From contig NZ_LIGX01000018.1 of the NCBI RefSeq assembly GCF_001683795.1, positions 1-64,000 on the forward strand: 64,000 nt of DNA. The letters are read 5' to 3'. The notes under the pieces were generated by a model. The model ran no database searches. It was not told where the DNA came from and saw only the letters and a program-made list of their open reading frames with translations. Source of the stretch: Neoakkermansia glycaniphila (GTDB lineage: Bacteria; Verrucomicrobiota; Verrucomicrobiia; Verrucomicrobiales; Akkermansiaceae). The translations under genes were made by a program, and so were the position numbers. This document shows positions 51,367 to 61,900 of this stretch, in pieces. Positions within the stretch are counted from its first letter, which is position 1. Every line of letters starts with the position of its first letter.

Positions 51367-53700
51367 CTAGCTATTCATCTGATTGATACCGTATTCCCAG
51401 ACGACATTCGTACCGTCCGTCGTATTCGTATTGTTGGGCGCGTAAATCCACACGGAAACGTAGCGCTCCACCCCTGTATCGTTCTGCATAATATGCAGCG
51501 TATTCCCCTCCGCCACGCACCAATCCTCCGACCAGATATCCACATCGATAACCCATCCGGCAGGACATGTGATTTGCATATCCTGCGCGGCCTTGGAGAT
51601 ATGGAGTTGCGAGCTGTAGTTGCCTTGCGTCTGGGCGTCCATGACTCCCCCGTTTATGTTGGCGCTGAGGATGTCGCAAGGGTATTCTTCCGGGGCGGCG
51701 GCGGCGTAGGCGATGGATATTTTTTCTTTCAGCGGTTTTGCGGGCCGCTGGATTTTGTGGGTGGTGTTGCTTTCAAGCCACGTTTCGATGGGGTGTACGG
51801 GGTTGTAGTACTGGACGGAGTTAGCGTAGTAGCTGGCGGGGCGTATGTTGGGATAGTGTACGATGTCGCGGATGCAGGCGGCGGCCTGCGTGCCTGCCTT
51901 GGAGAGGGCGAGGACTCCCACGGAGTTGTAACGCTGGTCCAGCGGCGTGCCGATGACGGAGACGAGCTGGCCGTCGCTGGTCTGAATGTAGGTGCGGGTA
52001 GTGCCGTTGTGGTAGCCCTGCCCATTGGAATCAGCCGTAATGTAGATGGTCGTGATGGTGGATACGTTGGCAATGGGGGATTTGTACCGGATGCAGGGAA
52101 TGCAGTTGTAACGGATGGAGGCGGGCGTTACGTCCTTGTCGATGACGCTGCCGCCATAGCCGACGTAGATGTGCAGGGTGGCTATTTTGTGGCCGTGCGC
52201 CTCGCAACATACCACAGCCTTGGGCTGATTCCAGTTGGCGTGATGCGGCTGCTGGATGATATGCGGATCCCACGGCCTTTTGGTGGGCGGCAGGGAGTCG
52301 CCCGCTGCATGGCCCGTGAAGAATGTGTTGAGCCCGACGACGACGGGGGGAGGGGATGTTATGTTGTCCGTGTTGCTGGAGGCAGGCAGGATGTTGACGG
52401 CATAGGTGCCCGTGCGGGCCGTCTGGCGGCGGGTGCCGCCCGTGGAGGTTGGGACGTTGACCCACATGTTGCCGGAGATGACTTGCTGGCTTGTGAGCCA
52501 TGCACTGCGCCACGCACCCACCGCCGACGCGCGACCGAACATGAAGGCATACCCGGCACGCTTGGAACCATCGTAATAGGCATCGGTAGCGTGCGTCTCA
52601 TAGGTGAGGGGGAGCGGCCTGCCGCCGTAGAGGGCTTGGAGTTGCTGACCGTCGAGCAATCCCGTCAGGCGTTGCGTATCGGTGAATGGATCGGCACCGA
52701 GCGGGGTCGCCGTCGAAACCGAGACCGAAGCATTGAAAACAGCGGGTGCATTGAACGTATTCACACCGCTCCATATATTGGCCTGCGATTTCCGAGAAAG
52801 ATCGGCCTGCGTAGAAGCCACATAATCGTCAATCGCCACCTTGCCGGAATCGGCTGCGGCACGAATCGTACCCGTACCGCTCGTCACTGCCGCAGATAGA
52901 GTTGCTTCTCCCTGTTGGCAGACGGTCGCCAGCATATCCTCGGCCTGCACCAACTGCACGGACGTATGATCGGAAATTCTCTGCACGGACTCTTGCTCCG
53001 TTTGGCGCAACTCGTCAGTCAAAACCGCAGCAGCCGATTCAAGCGACTGACACACCGATGCACCTTGCTCCGCGGCTACTTGGCGAATCGTATCGCCGGA
53101 TTCTTCAGCCTGCGCAGCAATGGCAGCCTTCGCCTTCTCAGCAGCAGATACACCCGCCTGTTGCGCCGCCTCCTGAACCGTTCGCACCGCCTCGGCAGTC
53201 TCCGAGCCGACCCGAGCCAGCACACGTTCCGCCTCTTCGGCAGACTCTTCCGACCGATCGGCGCACGCCTGTATCGCAGCCCAATCGGCTGCGGAAACAA
53301 TCGTCACCTGCATCAGCCTGCATTCGATCACCTGGCCGCTTCGCTGCACAACGACTTCCAGCTCATCCCCGCCGTTGCGGGAACACTCCTCCCGGTCGCC
53401 AAAACGTTCGGCTACCGTCAGGCGTCCATACAGCAGACGCGACTCCGCATGGCAACCGCGGTACCGTATAAACAAATCATAGCGGTAATACCCTTGCTCC
53501 ACGGGCCCGAAGGACACGCGCACACGGTCCTCATCCACAGACACCACATCCAGTGCAAGCGGTGAGGCCGCACACTGGACATGCCCGGCAATTTCATAAT
53601 CGGATACGGCAAGAGGAATGCCGGCATCGCTCTTCAGCGTAACCAGCAAATCGTAGCGCATCCCGGATATGGATTCTATATCATATTGAGTTCCTCGCAT
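51367..53700 (-). CDS. Phage tail-fibre-like protein (777 aa), mosaic
   Basis: The ATG at 53700 is chosen over two upstream in-frame starts because AGGA lies 8 bases before it. Residues 1-110 form a BppU-like baseplate-attachment domain (YDLLVTLKSDAGIPLAVSDY; GYYRYDLFIRYRG). An Ala-rich coiled-coil shaft (about 135-290) follows, then RKSQANIWSGVNTFN, shared with the fibre at 2037-4076. The distal part (about 330-690) is Gly/Tyr/Thr-rich and probably the receptor-binding tip. Its DNA (51.6-52.7 kb) has the opposite strand bias from the rest of the gene, a sign of recombination. The last ~85 residues return to the normal bias. Confidence 0.72.
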   Translation of the reverse strand: MRGTQYDIESISGMRYDLLVTLKSDAGIPLAVSDYEIAGHVQCAASPLALDVVSVDEDRVRVSFGPVEQGYYRYDLFIRYRGCHAESRLLYGRLTVAERFGDREECSRNGGDELEVVVQRSGQVIECRLMQVTIVSAADWAAIQACADRSEESAEEAERVLARVGSETAEAVRTVQEAAQQAGVSAAEKAKAAIAAQAEESGDTIRQVAAEQGASVCQSLESAAAVLTDELRQTEQESVQRISDHTSVQLVQAEDMLATVCQQGEATLSAAVTSGTGTIRAAADSGKVAIDDYVASTQADLSRKSQANIWSGVNTFNAPAVFNASVSVSTATPLGADPFTDTQRLTGLLDGQQLQALYGGRPLPLTYETHATDAYYDGSKRAGYAFMFGRASAVGAWRSAWLTSQQVISGNMWVNVPTSTGGTRRQTARTGTYAVNILPASSNTDNITSPPPVVVGLNTFFTGHAAGDSLPPTKRPWDPHIIQQPHHANWNQPKAVVCCEAHGHKIATLHIYVGYGGSVIDKDVTPASIRYNCIPCIRYKSPIANVSTITTIYITADSNGQGYHNGTTRTYIQTSDGQLVSVIGTPLDQRYNSVGVLALSKAGTQAAACIRDIVHYPNIRPASYYANSVQYYNPVHPIETWLESNTTHKIQRPAKPLKEKISIAYAAAAPEEYPCDILSANINGGVMDAQTQGNYSSQLHISKAAQDMQITCPAGWVIDVDIWSEDWCVAEGNTLHIMQNDTGVERYVSVWIYAPNNTNTTDGTNVVWEYGINQMNS

Positions 53701-53857
53701 GCACACCATCCTGACACGCACCACTCCGCGAGGCAATACCGCCCGGGAGGGCTAATTCCTCCCGCAATCACCCCACCCCCATCATACAATGCAAAACAGG
53801 TGGAAAGGTTCGCCTTCCTTCGGCCGTATCAATAGACACATCATCCAACCTGCAACC

Positions 53858-55048
53858 ATGTCTCCCGCCAACAACCGCATTCAAATCATCGACTCCCTGC
53901 GAGGCTTCGCTCTCTTCGGCCTCTTCATCGTCCACGCACTGGAACACTTCGACTTCAACATGTACCCGAACGGCGAACCGTCATGGCTCGCCACCCTGAA
54001 CGGACACATCTATGAAACCGTCTTCTTCCTCTTTGCCGGAAAAGCCTATGCCATCTTCTCCCTCATGTTCGGCCTCAGCTTCTTCATCCAGATGGACCGT
54101 CAAGCCCAGAAAGGCAACGACTTCACGCTCCGCTTCGGCTGGCGCCTCCTCATCCTCCTCGGCTTCGGCTACATCCACGGCCTCTTCTACTGCGGAGACG
54201 TCCTCACCGTCTTCGCCATCCTCGGCCTCAGCCTCCTCTTCCTCTACCGCATGCCCACGAAATGGCTCCTCGCCCTCTCGGCCGCCTGCATGCTGCAAAT
54301 CCCCTTCATCACTCAATTCTTCCACTCCGTATCCGATCCTTCCTTCCAGCTGCCCCAAAGCCGGATGATCGACCTCTTCATCGGCGGAGCCCAGGTCTAC
54401 TCCACAGGCTCCTTCCTCGATGTCGTCCAATACAACTCATGGTCCGGCCAGCTGGCCAAATGGCTCTTCTACATCGACTACGGCCGCACATGGCAAATCG
54501 TCGCCCTCTTCATCTGGGGCATGCTGCTGGGCAGAACCCGCTTCTTCGAGCATTACGAACGCCACCTTCCCCTCTGCCGGAAAATCATCGTCATCTCATT
54601 GCTCGCCTTCGCCGCCCTCTTCGAATTCAACCGCCTCATCCCCGATTTCGGCCTCTCCGAGGCATCCGCCACCATCGCCACAAAAATCGTCACCTCCTAC
54701 GCCAACATAGCCTTCACCCTCGTCCTCATCAGCGGATTCATCCTGCTGTATGCCGGAAAACACTGGCAACCTGCCCTCAACAGACTTGCCCCTGTCGGCA
54801 AAATGAGCCTCACCTGCTACACCAGCCAATCCATCATCGGCACCCTCGCCTTCTACCACTACGGCCTCGGCATGTATGCCCATCTTGGCGTCGCCCTCAG
54901 CCTCGTGTACGGCATCCTCTTCTTCGGCTTGCAAATGGCGCTCGCACCCGTCTGGCTGCGCCACTTCAGCTACGGCCCGTTGGAATGGCTCTGGAGATGC
55001 CTCACCTTCACCACATTCAACGTACCCTTCCGTAAACGCCAGCCGTAA
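53858..55048 (+). CDS. DUF418-family multi-pass membrane protein
   Basis: The start at 53858 (MSPANNRIQIIDSLRGFALFG) is the usual DUF418 beginning; an upstream frame is rejected. The 396-residue protein has about nine to ten hydrophobic helices, the N-terminal RIQIIDSLRGFALFGLF shared with acyltransferase-like membrane proteins, and the C-terminal DUF418 domain with LNRLAPVGKMSLTCYTSQSIIG and SYGPLEWLWRCLTF. The function of this inner-membrane family is not known. Its 3' end lies in a 13-bp tandem repeat. Confidence 0.88.
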   Translation: MSPANNRIQIIDSLRGFALFGLFIVHALEHFDFNMYPNGEPSWLATLNGHIYETVFFLFAGKAYAIFSLMFGLSFFIQMDRQAQKGNDFTLRFGWRLLILLGFGYIHGLFYCGDVLTVFAILGLSLLFLYRMPTKWLLALSAACMLQIPFITQFFHSVSDPSFQLPQSRMIDLFIGGAQVYSTGSFLDVVQYNSWSGQLAKWLFYIDYGRTWQIVALFIWGMLLGRTRFFEHYERHLPLCRKIIVISLLAFAALFEFNRLIPDFGLSEASATIATKIVTSYANIAFTLVLISGFILLYAGKHWQPALNRLAPVGKMSLTCYTSQSIIGTLAFYHYGLGMYAHLGVALSLVYGILFFGLQMALAPVWLRHFSYGPLEWLWRCLTFTTFNVPFRKRQP

Positions 55049-55066
55049 ACGCCAGCCGTAAACGCC
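55031..55066. repeat. 13-bp tandem repeat across the DUF418 stop codon
   Basis: The unit cgtaaacgccagc occurs at 55031-55043 and 55044-55056, with ten bases of a third copy at 55057-55066. Each unit contains taa. The current stop is the taa in the second copy. Confidence 0.9.
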
Positions 55067-55099
55067 GCACACCATCCTGCGGCACACTGCCCCTCTTGC

Positions 55100-55129
55100 A
55101 GCCGGACGACTTCATGCCGTCCGGCTTTT
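55100..55129 (+). terminator. Intrinsic terminator after the DUF418 gene
   Basis: Stem agccggacg / cgtccggct with a short T-run. Confidence 0.85.
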
Positions 55130-55263
55130 CCATCTCGGAGCACGGCGGACATATCACCCGCCAATCCGCACAACAACCGGCACACGCCATTCAGTAATAA
55201 AAAGAATGGGCAACAACCCCGTATACAACTATCCAACAATTAGATAAAATGTAATTATATAGT

Positions 55264-55292
55264 TTGACAACATCTCAGGGTAGATTTACAAG
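55264..55292 (+). promoter_or_regulatory. Promoter of the giant protease gene
   Basis: -35 TTGACA (55264-55269), 17-base spacer, -10 TACAAG (55287-55292), in an AT-rich block. The leader to the ATG at 55320 is about 20 bases. Confidence 0.6.
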
Positions 55293-55319
55293 GACAACAA
55301 TATTAAGAATCCCTCTAAT

Positions 55320-55949
55320 ATGAAAATCCATTTACCTCTTCCTCTCCGGAAATGCCTCATGCAGTCTCTGATCGCCTCTTCCGGACTCGTTGCCATCTCA
55401 TCGAATGCCCACGCCGGCATCATGAAACCGGAAATACCCGTCGTCACCTACCGCGACTTTGCGGAAAACAGGGGCCAGTTCGCAGCCGATGCACTCAACG
55501 TCCCCATATACGGAAAAGACGGCTCCATCCTCGGCTATATCCCCCGCATGATGAGCTTCGACAGCGTCAACGACGGCGCATTCGCATCCCTCGTCGACCC
55601 TCAATTCACAGCCTCGGCCGGACATGTCGGATACACGGACAACATGACATTCTCCGGCCGCTTCATCGGCAATGCCAACAGCACCGTATACGGACGCATC
55701 GCCGACCAATTCAGCTCGACGGACTTCAAACTGACCCGCCTGAACAAAATCGTCACGGAAACGGAAGCGGTATCCATCATGACGGATACGGAAATCATGC
55801 AAAAACTGGCCAAGGGTGAAGGCCTCGTCCTTCGCGTCGGAGCCGGCGGTACGGCGATTGCCACCGGATACGGCCAGCAGGACTACCTCGGATACGGTCA
55901 TGTGCGGAGGCACCATCCAATTCATCGGAGGAGGCATGGATGCCAATAA
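55320..55949 (+). pseudogene. N-terminal fragment of an S6/SPATE-like serine protease (frameshifted)
   Basis: The signal peptide (ending SSNAHA, about residue 32) is followed by VTYRDFAENRGQFAADALNV, the start of peptidase S6 domains such as EspP and IgA1 protease. The catalytic His is in TASAGHVGY (His102) and the Asp in SSTDFKLTRLNKIV (Asp135). From about residue 194 (base 55899) the frame becomes nonsense (HVRRHHPIHRRR) and stops at 55949. Homology continues in the +1 frame from 55900. Either a real mutation, a phase-variable state or a sequence error explains this. The two parts together would form one protein of about 2,400 residues. Confidence 0.85.
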
Positions 55950-58900
55950 AAACTGGGGATTCTCCCTCGTCATCGAACCCGGAATCGACCCCGACAACGT
56001 CCTTCAAATCGGCACGCTCGGGGGCGACAGCGGCAGCCCCGTCTTCGCCTGGAATGAAAAAACGAACCGATGGGAATACCTCGCAGCCAACTCCGCAGGA
56101 GGCGGCACCGGAGCCGGATACGGAAAAACCAGCTACCTCAAGGCAGCGCCGGAATGGAGCATGCAAACCATCGCCTCCTACAAAGACCCGGTCATCACCG
56201 TCGATCCCACAGGCGGAGCCATCCTCTGGAAAGCCACCGACAGCCAGGGCATCGGCACCCTCACGCAGGACAGCAGCTCCTGGACCTACCACGGCCTTGC
56301 CGACGGCATCATCGGATGGAACCCCAACGGCACGCAAGCCGCCACCGACGCCCAGATGAATGCCACCCGCGACCTCATCTTCGACGCCACCCAGTCCCCG
56401 CAAACCATCATCCTGCAAAACTCCATCGACATGGGCGCGGGCTCCCTCACCTTCAAGGGAGACTACATCCTCGACAGTGCAGATCCCTCCTTCACCCTCA
56501 ACTCGGCAGGCTTCATCATCGAACGCGGAGCCCTCGTCGAAACGCGCCTCTCCGGCAAAGCAGGAGACGAATGGCGTAAAATCGGTGCCGGCACACTCGT
56601 CATCTCAGGCACGGGCAACAACGAAGCCAACCTGAACCTCGGCGGAGCCGGCATGATCATCCTCGACAGGCAAAACGGCTATGCCGCCAAAAACATCCTC
56701 CTGAACGGAGGTGCAGCCACCCTCGTCCTCATGGGCGAAAACCAGATCGGCGGCACACTCACCTTCGGCTTCCGCGGCGGCATCCTCGACATGAACGGCC
56801 ACAACCTCGCGTGGAACGGCATCAGCCATCATGACGACGGCGCCGTCATCGCCAACTTCGGCACCAGCTCCTCCACCGCATTCACCTTCACGGGCAGCGG
56901 CAACCAAACCTATAAAGGTGGATTCCTCGATGGCAAAACGCAGAACAACGGCCTCCTCACCGTCATCTACAACCCCGGCAGCGCCGACTCCACATGGACC
57001 CTCACGGGCAACTCCGGCAACCGCGGCGGCTACATCGTCAACGGAGGCACCCTTGCCATCCGCGGCACCGTCACCCAGCACGCAGGGGGAACCACCTACA
57101 CCAACCCCAACGACTGGCACTACGCCAACCTCGACACCTCCACCATCACCGTCAACAACGGAGCCACCCTCACCATTGCCGACCACGCCAAAGTCACGGC
57201 CGACATCATCGTCAACCAGGGCACCTTCAAACTCACGGAAGGCATCTTCCTCGCAAACGGAGAATCTGTCGACGGCAGCCAGCCGGGCACCGTCAACCCC
57301 GCCCTCTACGGCCACACGGGCACCGTCACCCTCAACGGCTCCGGCAGCACCATGCACGTCGCCATCACATCGGCGGCTTCACCGGAAATCTCCTATGCCA
57401 ACAACATCTCGGGCCAGGGCAACTTCCTGAAAACGGGAGGCTCCGGCATCTACCTGCAGGGCAGCAACACCTTCTCCGGCACCAAAACAATCGAAAACGG
57501 CTATGTCCGCGGCGGCAGCCTCGCCGCCATGGGCGACACCTCGACCAACAAATGGAAAATAGGGGAACAAGGCGTCCTCCTTGTTGAAAACATCGGAGCC
57601 GGGCAAGCCCTCACAGACGTACTTCCCATCATCGACCGCACCTCCACAGGCGTCGTCGCCCTCACCGGAAATCAGGACCGCGCCATTGACCTCTCCACTC
57701 ACTCCGGCCTCATCGTCGGTGCAGCCAGTGGACGCACCATCGAATACGGCCAAAACGGCACATCCGAAACCCTCGGAGCCGTCAACGGCGACTGGACCGT
57801 CGGCGGAGGAGGAGGCACGCTCAACCTCAACTTCCGGCTTGAAGACAGCGCAGACGGCACAGCCCGCAAACTCACCGTCGGCAACCGGTACGGAACCGGA
57901 ACCGTCGTCCTCACCAACACGGCCAACACATTCAGCGGAGGCATCGACATCAAAGGCCGCATCATCCTCGACTACACGGACATCGCGGCCCTCGGCTCCG
58001 GCCAGGTCAACCTCGACTACGGCACCATGGCCTCGCTGGGCAACACGCCCCAGCTCATGATCGGCAAAACATCCGCCTCATCGGAAGGCATCCTCCTCAT
58101 CAGAAATGAAGGAGCCTCCGCCACTGCCGACCTCGACATGACATCCAAACCCTCCGCAGCCCTCGGCGCATGGGGAACCGTCCGCTACACGGGCAACATC
58201 ACCGTCGGCGCCAACCAAACCTACCGATTCGGAGGCAACGGCACACTCATCCTCGGCCAGACGCTGGCCGCCAACGGAACCAACGGCATCCTCATCGATG
58301 CTCAGGGAACGCAGGGAGGCATCATCGCCCTTGAATCAGCCTCCGCCACCACAGGCAACATCATCATCAGGGGCAACCGGGACCAATCGGCAGCCGGCAG
58401 CATCACCCTCCGGCTCGACACCGACCATGCGCTTGACCAGGCCTCCGGCACCAGCATCCTGAATGGCGGCATCCTCGACCTCAACGGCCGCGCCGCCACC
58501 CTGCGCGACCTCGACCTTGCAGGAGGCACCGTCGGCAACACCTCAGCCACCGCAGCAACCCTCGGCCTTGAATTCGTCAACCGCACGGAACTCAAGGGAG
58601 GCCTCGCCGGAAAACTCGACGTCACCTACCGAACCACCCTGCCCGGAGCCGTCACCCTCTCCGGAGCCAACACATACACCGGCACCGCCACCCTCGCCTC
58701 AGGCACCTACAACCTCACGGCGGCAGGAGCCTTCGGCAGCAATACCAACACGCTCGTCATCACCCAGGGAGCAACCCTCAACATCACATCACAGGTTGCA
58801 CTCGGGCAAAAACTCACCGGAACGGGCACGCTCAACCTCAACGTCGCCATGAGCGGCAACCTCCTGACCAACACGGCCAGCGACTTCCGCGGCACCCTCA

Positions 58901-61900
58901 ACCTCAATGCGGGTCGCCACACCTTCGCCCAGAACAACATCGGCACAGGCTGCACCATCGTCGTCAATGAAGGTGCACAGGCCTACCTCTCGGGCACCTT
59001 CGACAACAACTTCATCCTGAACAGCACCGGATGGAACGCCAGCGACGTAGCCAAAGCGGGAGCCCTTCGCGTTGACGGAGGCACCATCAACGGCAACATC
59101 ACCATGATGAAATCCGTCTCCATCGGCGCCTACAACGGAGCCGCCACCATCAACGGCAACATCATCGGCACAGGTTACGACCTCACCAAGCTCTACGGCA
59201 ACACGCTCACTCTGAACGCAGCATCCAACAACACATTCCGCAACCTCAACATCAACGGCGGCACACTTGCCATCTCCGGATCGGCCACCTCCGCCACGGC
59301 AGGCACCGCCCTCGGCACGGGAACCGTCACCCTCATCAACGGCACCACGCTCAACCTGGCCTCATCCGCCGCAAGCGCAGAATACACCTATGCCAACGGA
59401 TTCGTCTTCAATGCCAACAGCAAACTCAACATCACGGGAGGAGCGCAGACACTGGCCGGAACCGTCAAAATCAACGGAACCACCACCATCGACACCGGCG
59501 CCGGAACCGCACTCACCCTGTCCGGCCAGCTCTCCGGCACTGCCCAGCTCACCAAAAACGGCACAGGCACCCTCGTCCTCTCCGGCAACAACACGGGCAA
59601 AACAGGCAACCTCCTCATCTCCGGCGGCACCTTGCGTGCCATAGGAACCAATGCACTGGGATCCATGAACACCACCATGGCATCCGGCACCGTGCTTGAC
59701 CTCGGAGGCAGCGGCATCACCAACCTCGACATGCACGGAGCCACCCTCACCCTCTCCGGGCAAAACACCCTCCTGTACAACACCGCCTTCTCGGGAAGCA
59801 CCTTCCTCATCGACAGCCTGGCATCCGTCAACCTCATCGCATCCGGCACCGTCACCATCGGCCTAAACCCCACAGCTGGACTGGGCCTTGGCAGCTACAC
59901 CCTCATCGACAGCACCCGGCCACTCGACCTCGGCTCCTTCACCCTATCCGGTGCCTCCGTACAATCCCGCACCAAAGTCGCACTCACCCTCGGAGGCACG
60001 AACAACAACCGGCTCATCCTCAACATCACCGGAGGACTGCCGGAAAACGTCGTCTGGAAAGGAACGGGCACCCTCGAAACCTCGGTAGCCAACACGGCCA
60101 ACATCACCTCCTCCGACAACACATACTACAACTTCGACAACCTCACCCTTGCCGAACAATCCTCCGCAACCACAGCCAGCCACACCCTCACCCTCGGAGG
60201 CAGCGGCATAGCCCCCGCCTCCATCCTCGTCACCGGGCATGACAACTACACCGTCACCGGAGCAGCCATCACAGGCACCGCCTCCCTCACCAAAGAAGGC
60301 AGCGGCACCCTCACACTGTCATCGGCAAACAGCTACACGGGAGGCACCGACATCCGCCAGGGCATCGTCAATGCACAAACGGCTGGGGCCCTCGGCACGG
60401 GAGGCATCATCGTACGCACCGGAGGCACACTCAAAGCCACTGACGCCGCACTCTCCGGCAACAACCTCACCCTTGAAGGCGGCCGCACCGAAATAAGCGC
60501 AGCCGGAATCTCCAAAGCCGGACTCGTCACCATGAAAAACAACGGCACATGGCTCCTCACCGCAGCGGGCACCGCCACAGGAACCATCGCCATCGCCGCC
60601 GGAGACACGGGCACCATCCACACCAACGGCAAAAACCTCACATGGAACGGCGACCTCTTCGGCGAAGGCACACTCACCAAACAGGGGACAGGCAGCATGA
60701 TCATCGGCAAAACGCAAAATACGGCATGGACGGGAACCATCGACGTCGCACAGGGCATCCTGCAACTCGGCATCGACAAAAACACCGCCGTCTCCACACT
60801 CGGCCACGGGCGCATCAACATAGCATCCGGAGCCACCCTCGCCCTCAAATCGGGCACAGCCACCCACGCCACAGACCTCTCCTTCGCCAACGGATCAACC
60901 TTGGCCGTCTATGACGGAGCCGGAGGCACCCTCGCCGCGCCGAGCTACAAACTCACGGGCGACATCACCCTCGGAGGAAAACTCAACATCGCCCTCACAT
61001 GGGGAAAAATCACCGAACTCTCCGGCACCATCAGCGATGCGGCGGGAGCCACGGGCTCCATCTCCATCACCGGCAGCAGTGAAACACCTATCCTCCTCCT
61101 CTCCGGTGCCAACACCTTCACCGGAGGCGTCACCCTCAACTCAGCCGCCACCCAGCTCTGCATCACCAACCGCCAATCCCTCGGCACGGGCGACTTCACC
61201 TTCACCCAAGGAACGCTCCGATGGAAAAACTACCAGGGAGGCACTGTCGGCGCCATCATCCTGAACGGCACAAACGGCACGCGCTCCTTCAACACGGATA
61301 CAGCCACCATCACCATGGCCAACGCCATCACCGGAAACGGCAGCCTCACCAAAACAGGAGCAGGCCTCCTCCGCATCGACGGCGCCTTCACCCACACCGG
61401 GGGCACCACCGTCTCGCAAGGCACGTTGGCCCTCCGCTTCAACGGAAACGCCGCCGACATCTCCGGCAACATCGCCATCGCTCAAAATGCCGCCCTCTCC
61501 ATCGAAACCACGGCCCGCCTCAACGGCAACATCGCCGGAAACGGAGAACTGCGAATCGAACAGGGAGCCATCGCCATCGTCAACACCGCCAACACATTCA
61601 CCGGAACCGTCAACACCATCGGCACCACCGTCCTCAACCACCAGCAGGGAGCCGCCAATGCCATCGTCTCGCTCAACGGACAAGATGCGCAGCATAAAGC
61701 CTCCCTCATACTTGCCACCACCAACACCACGGTTGCCGGACTCTCCGGCAACAAACACAGCATCATCGATGCGGGCAACACCTCCGGTCAGCCCGTCGTC
61801 GTCCCGCCGCGCCGGCTCAACGTCGCATCGGCGGTCGACACCACCTTCAGCGGCACCGTCACAGGCAGCGTCTCCATCGTCAAAACGGGAATCGGCACCC

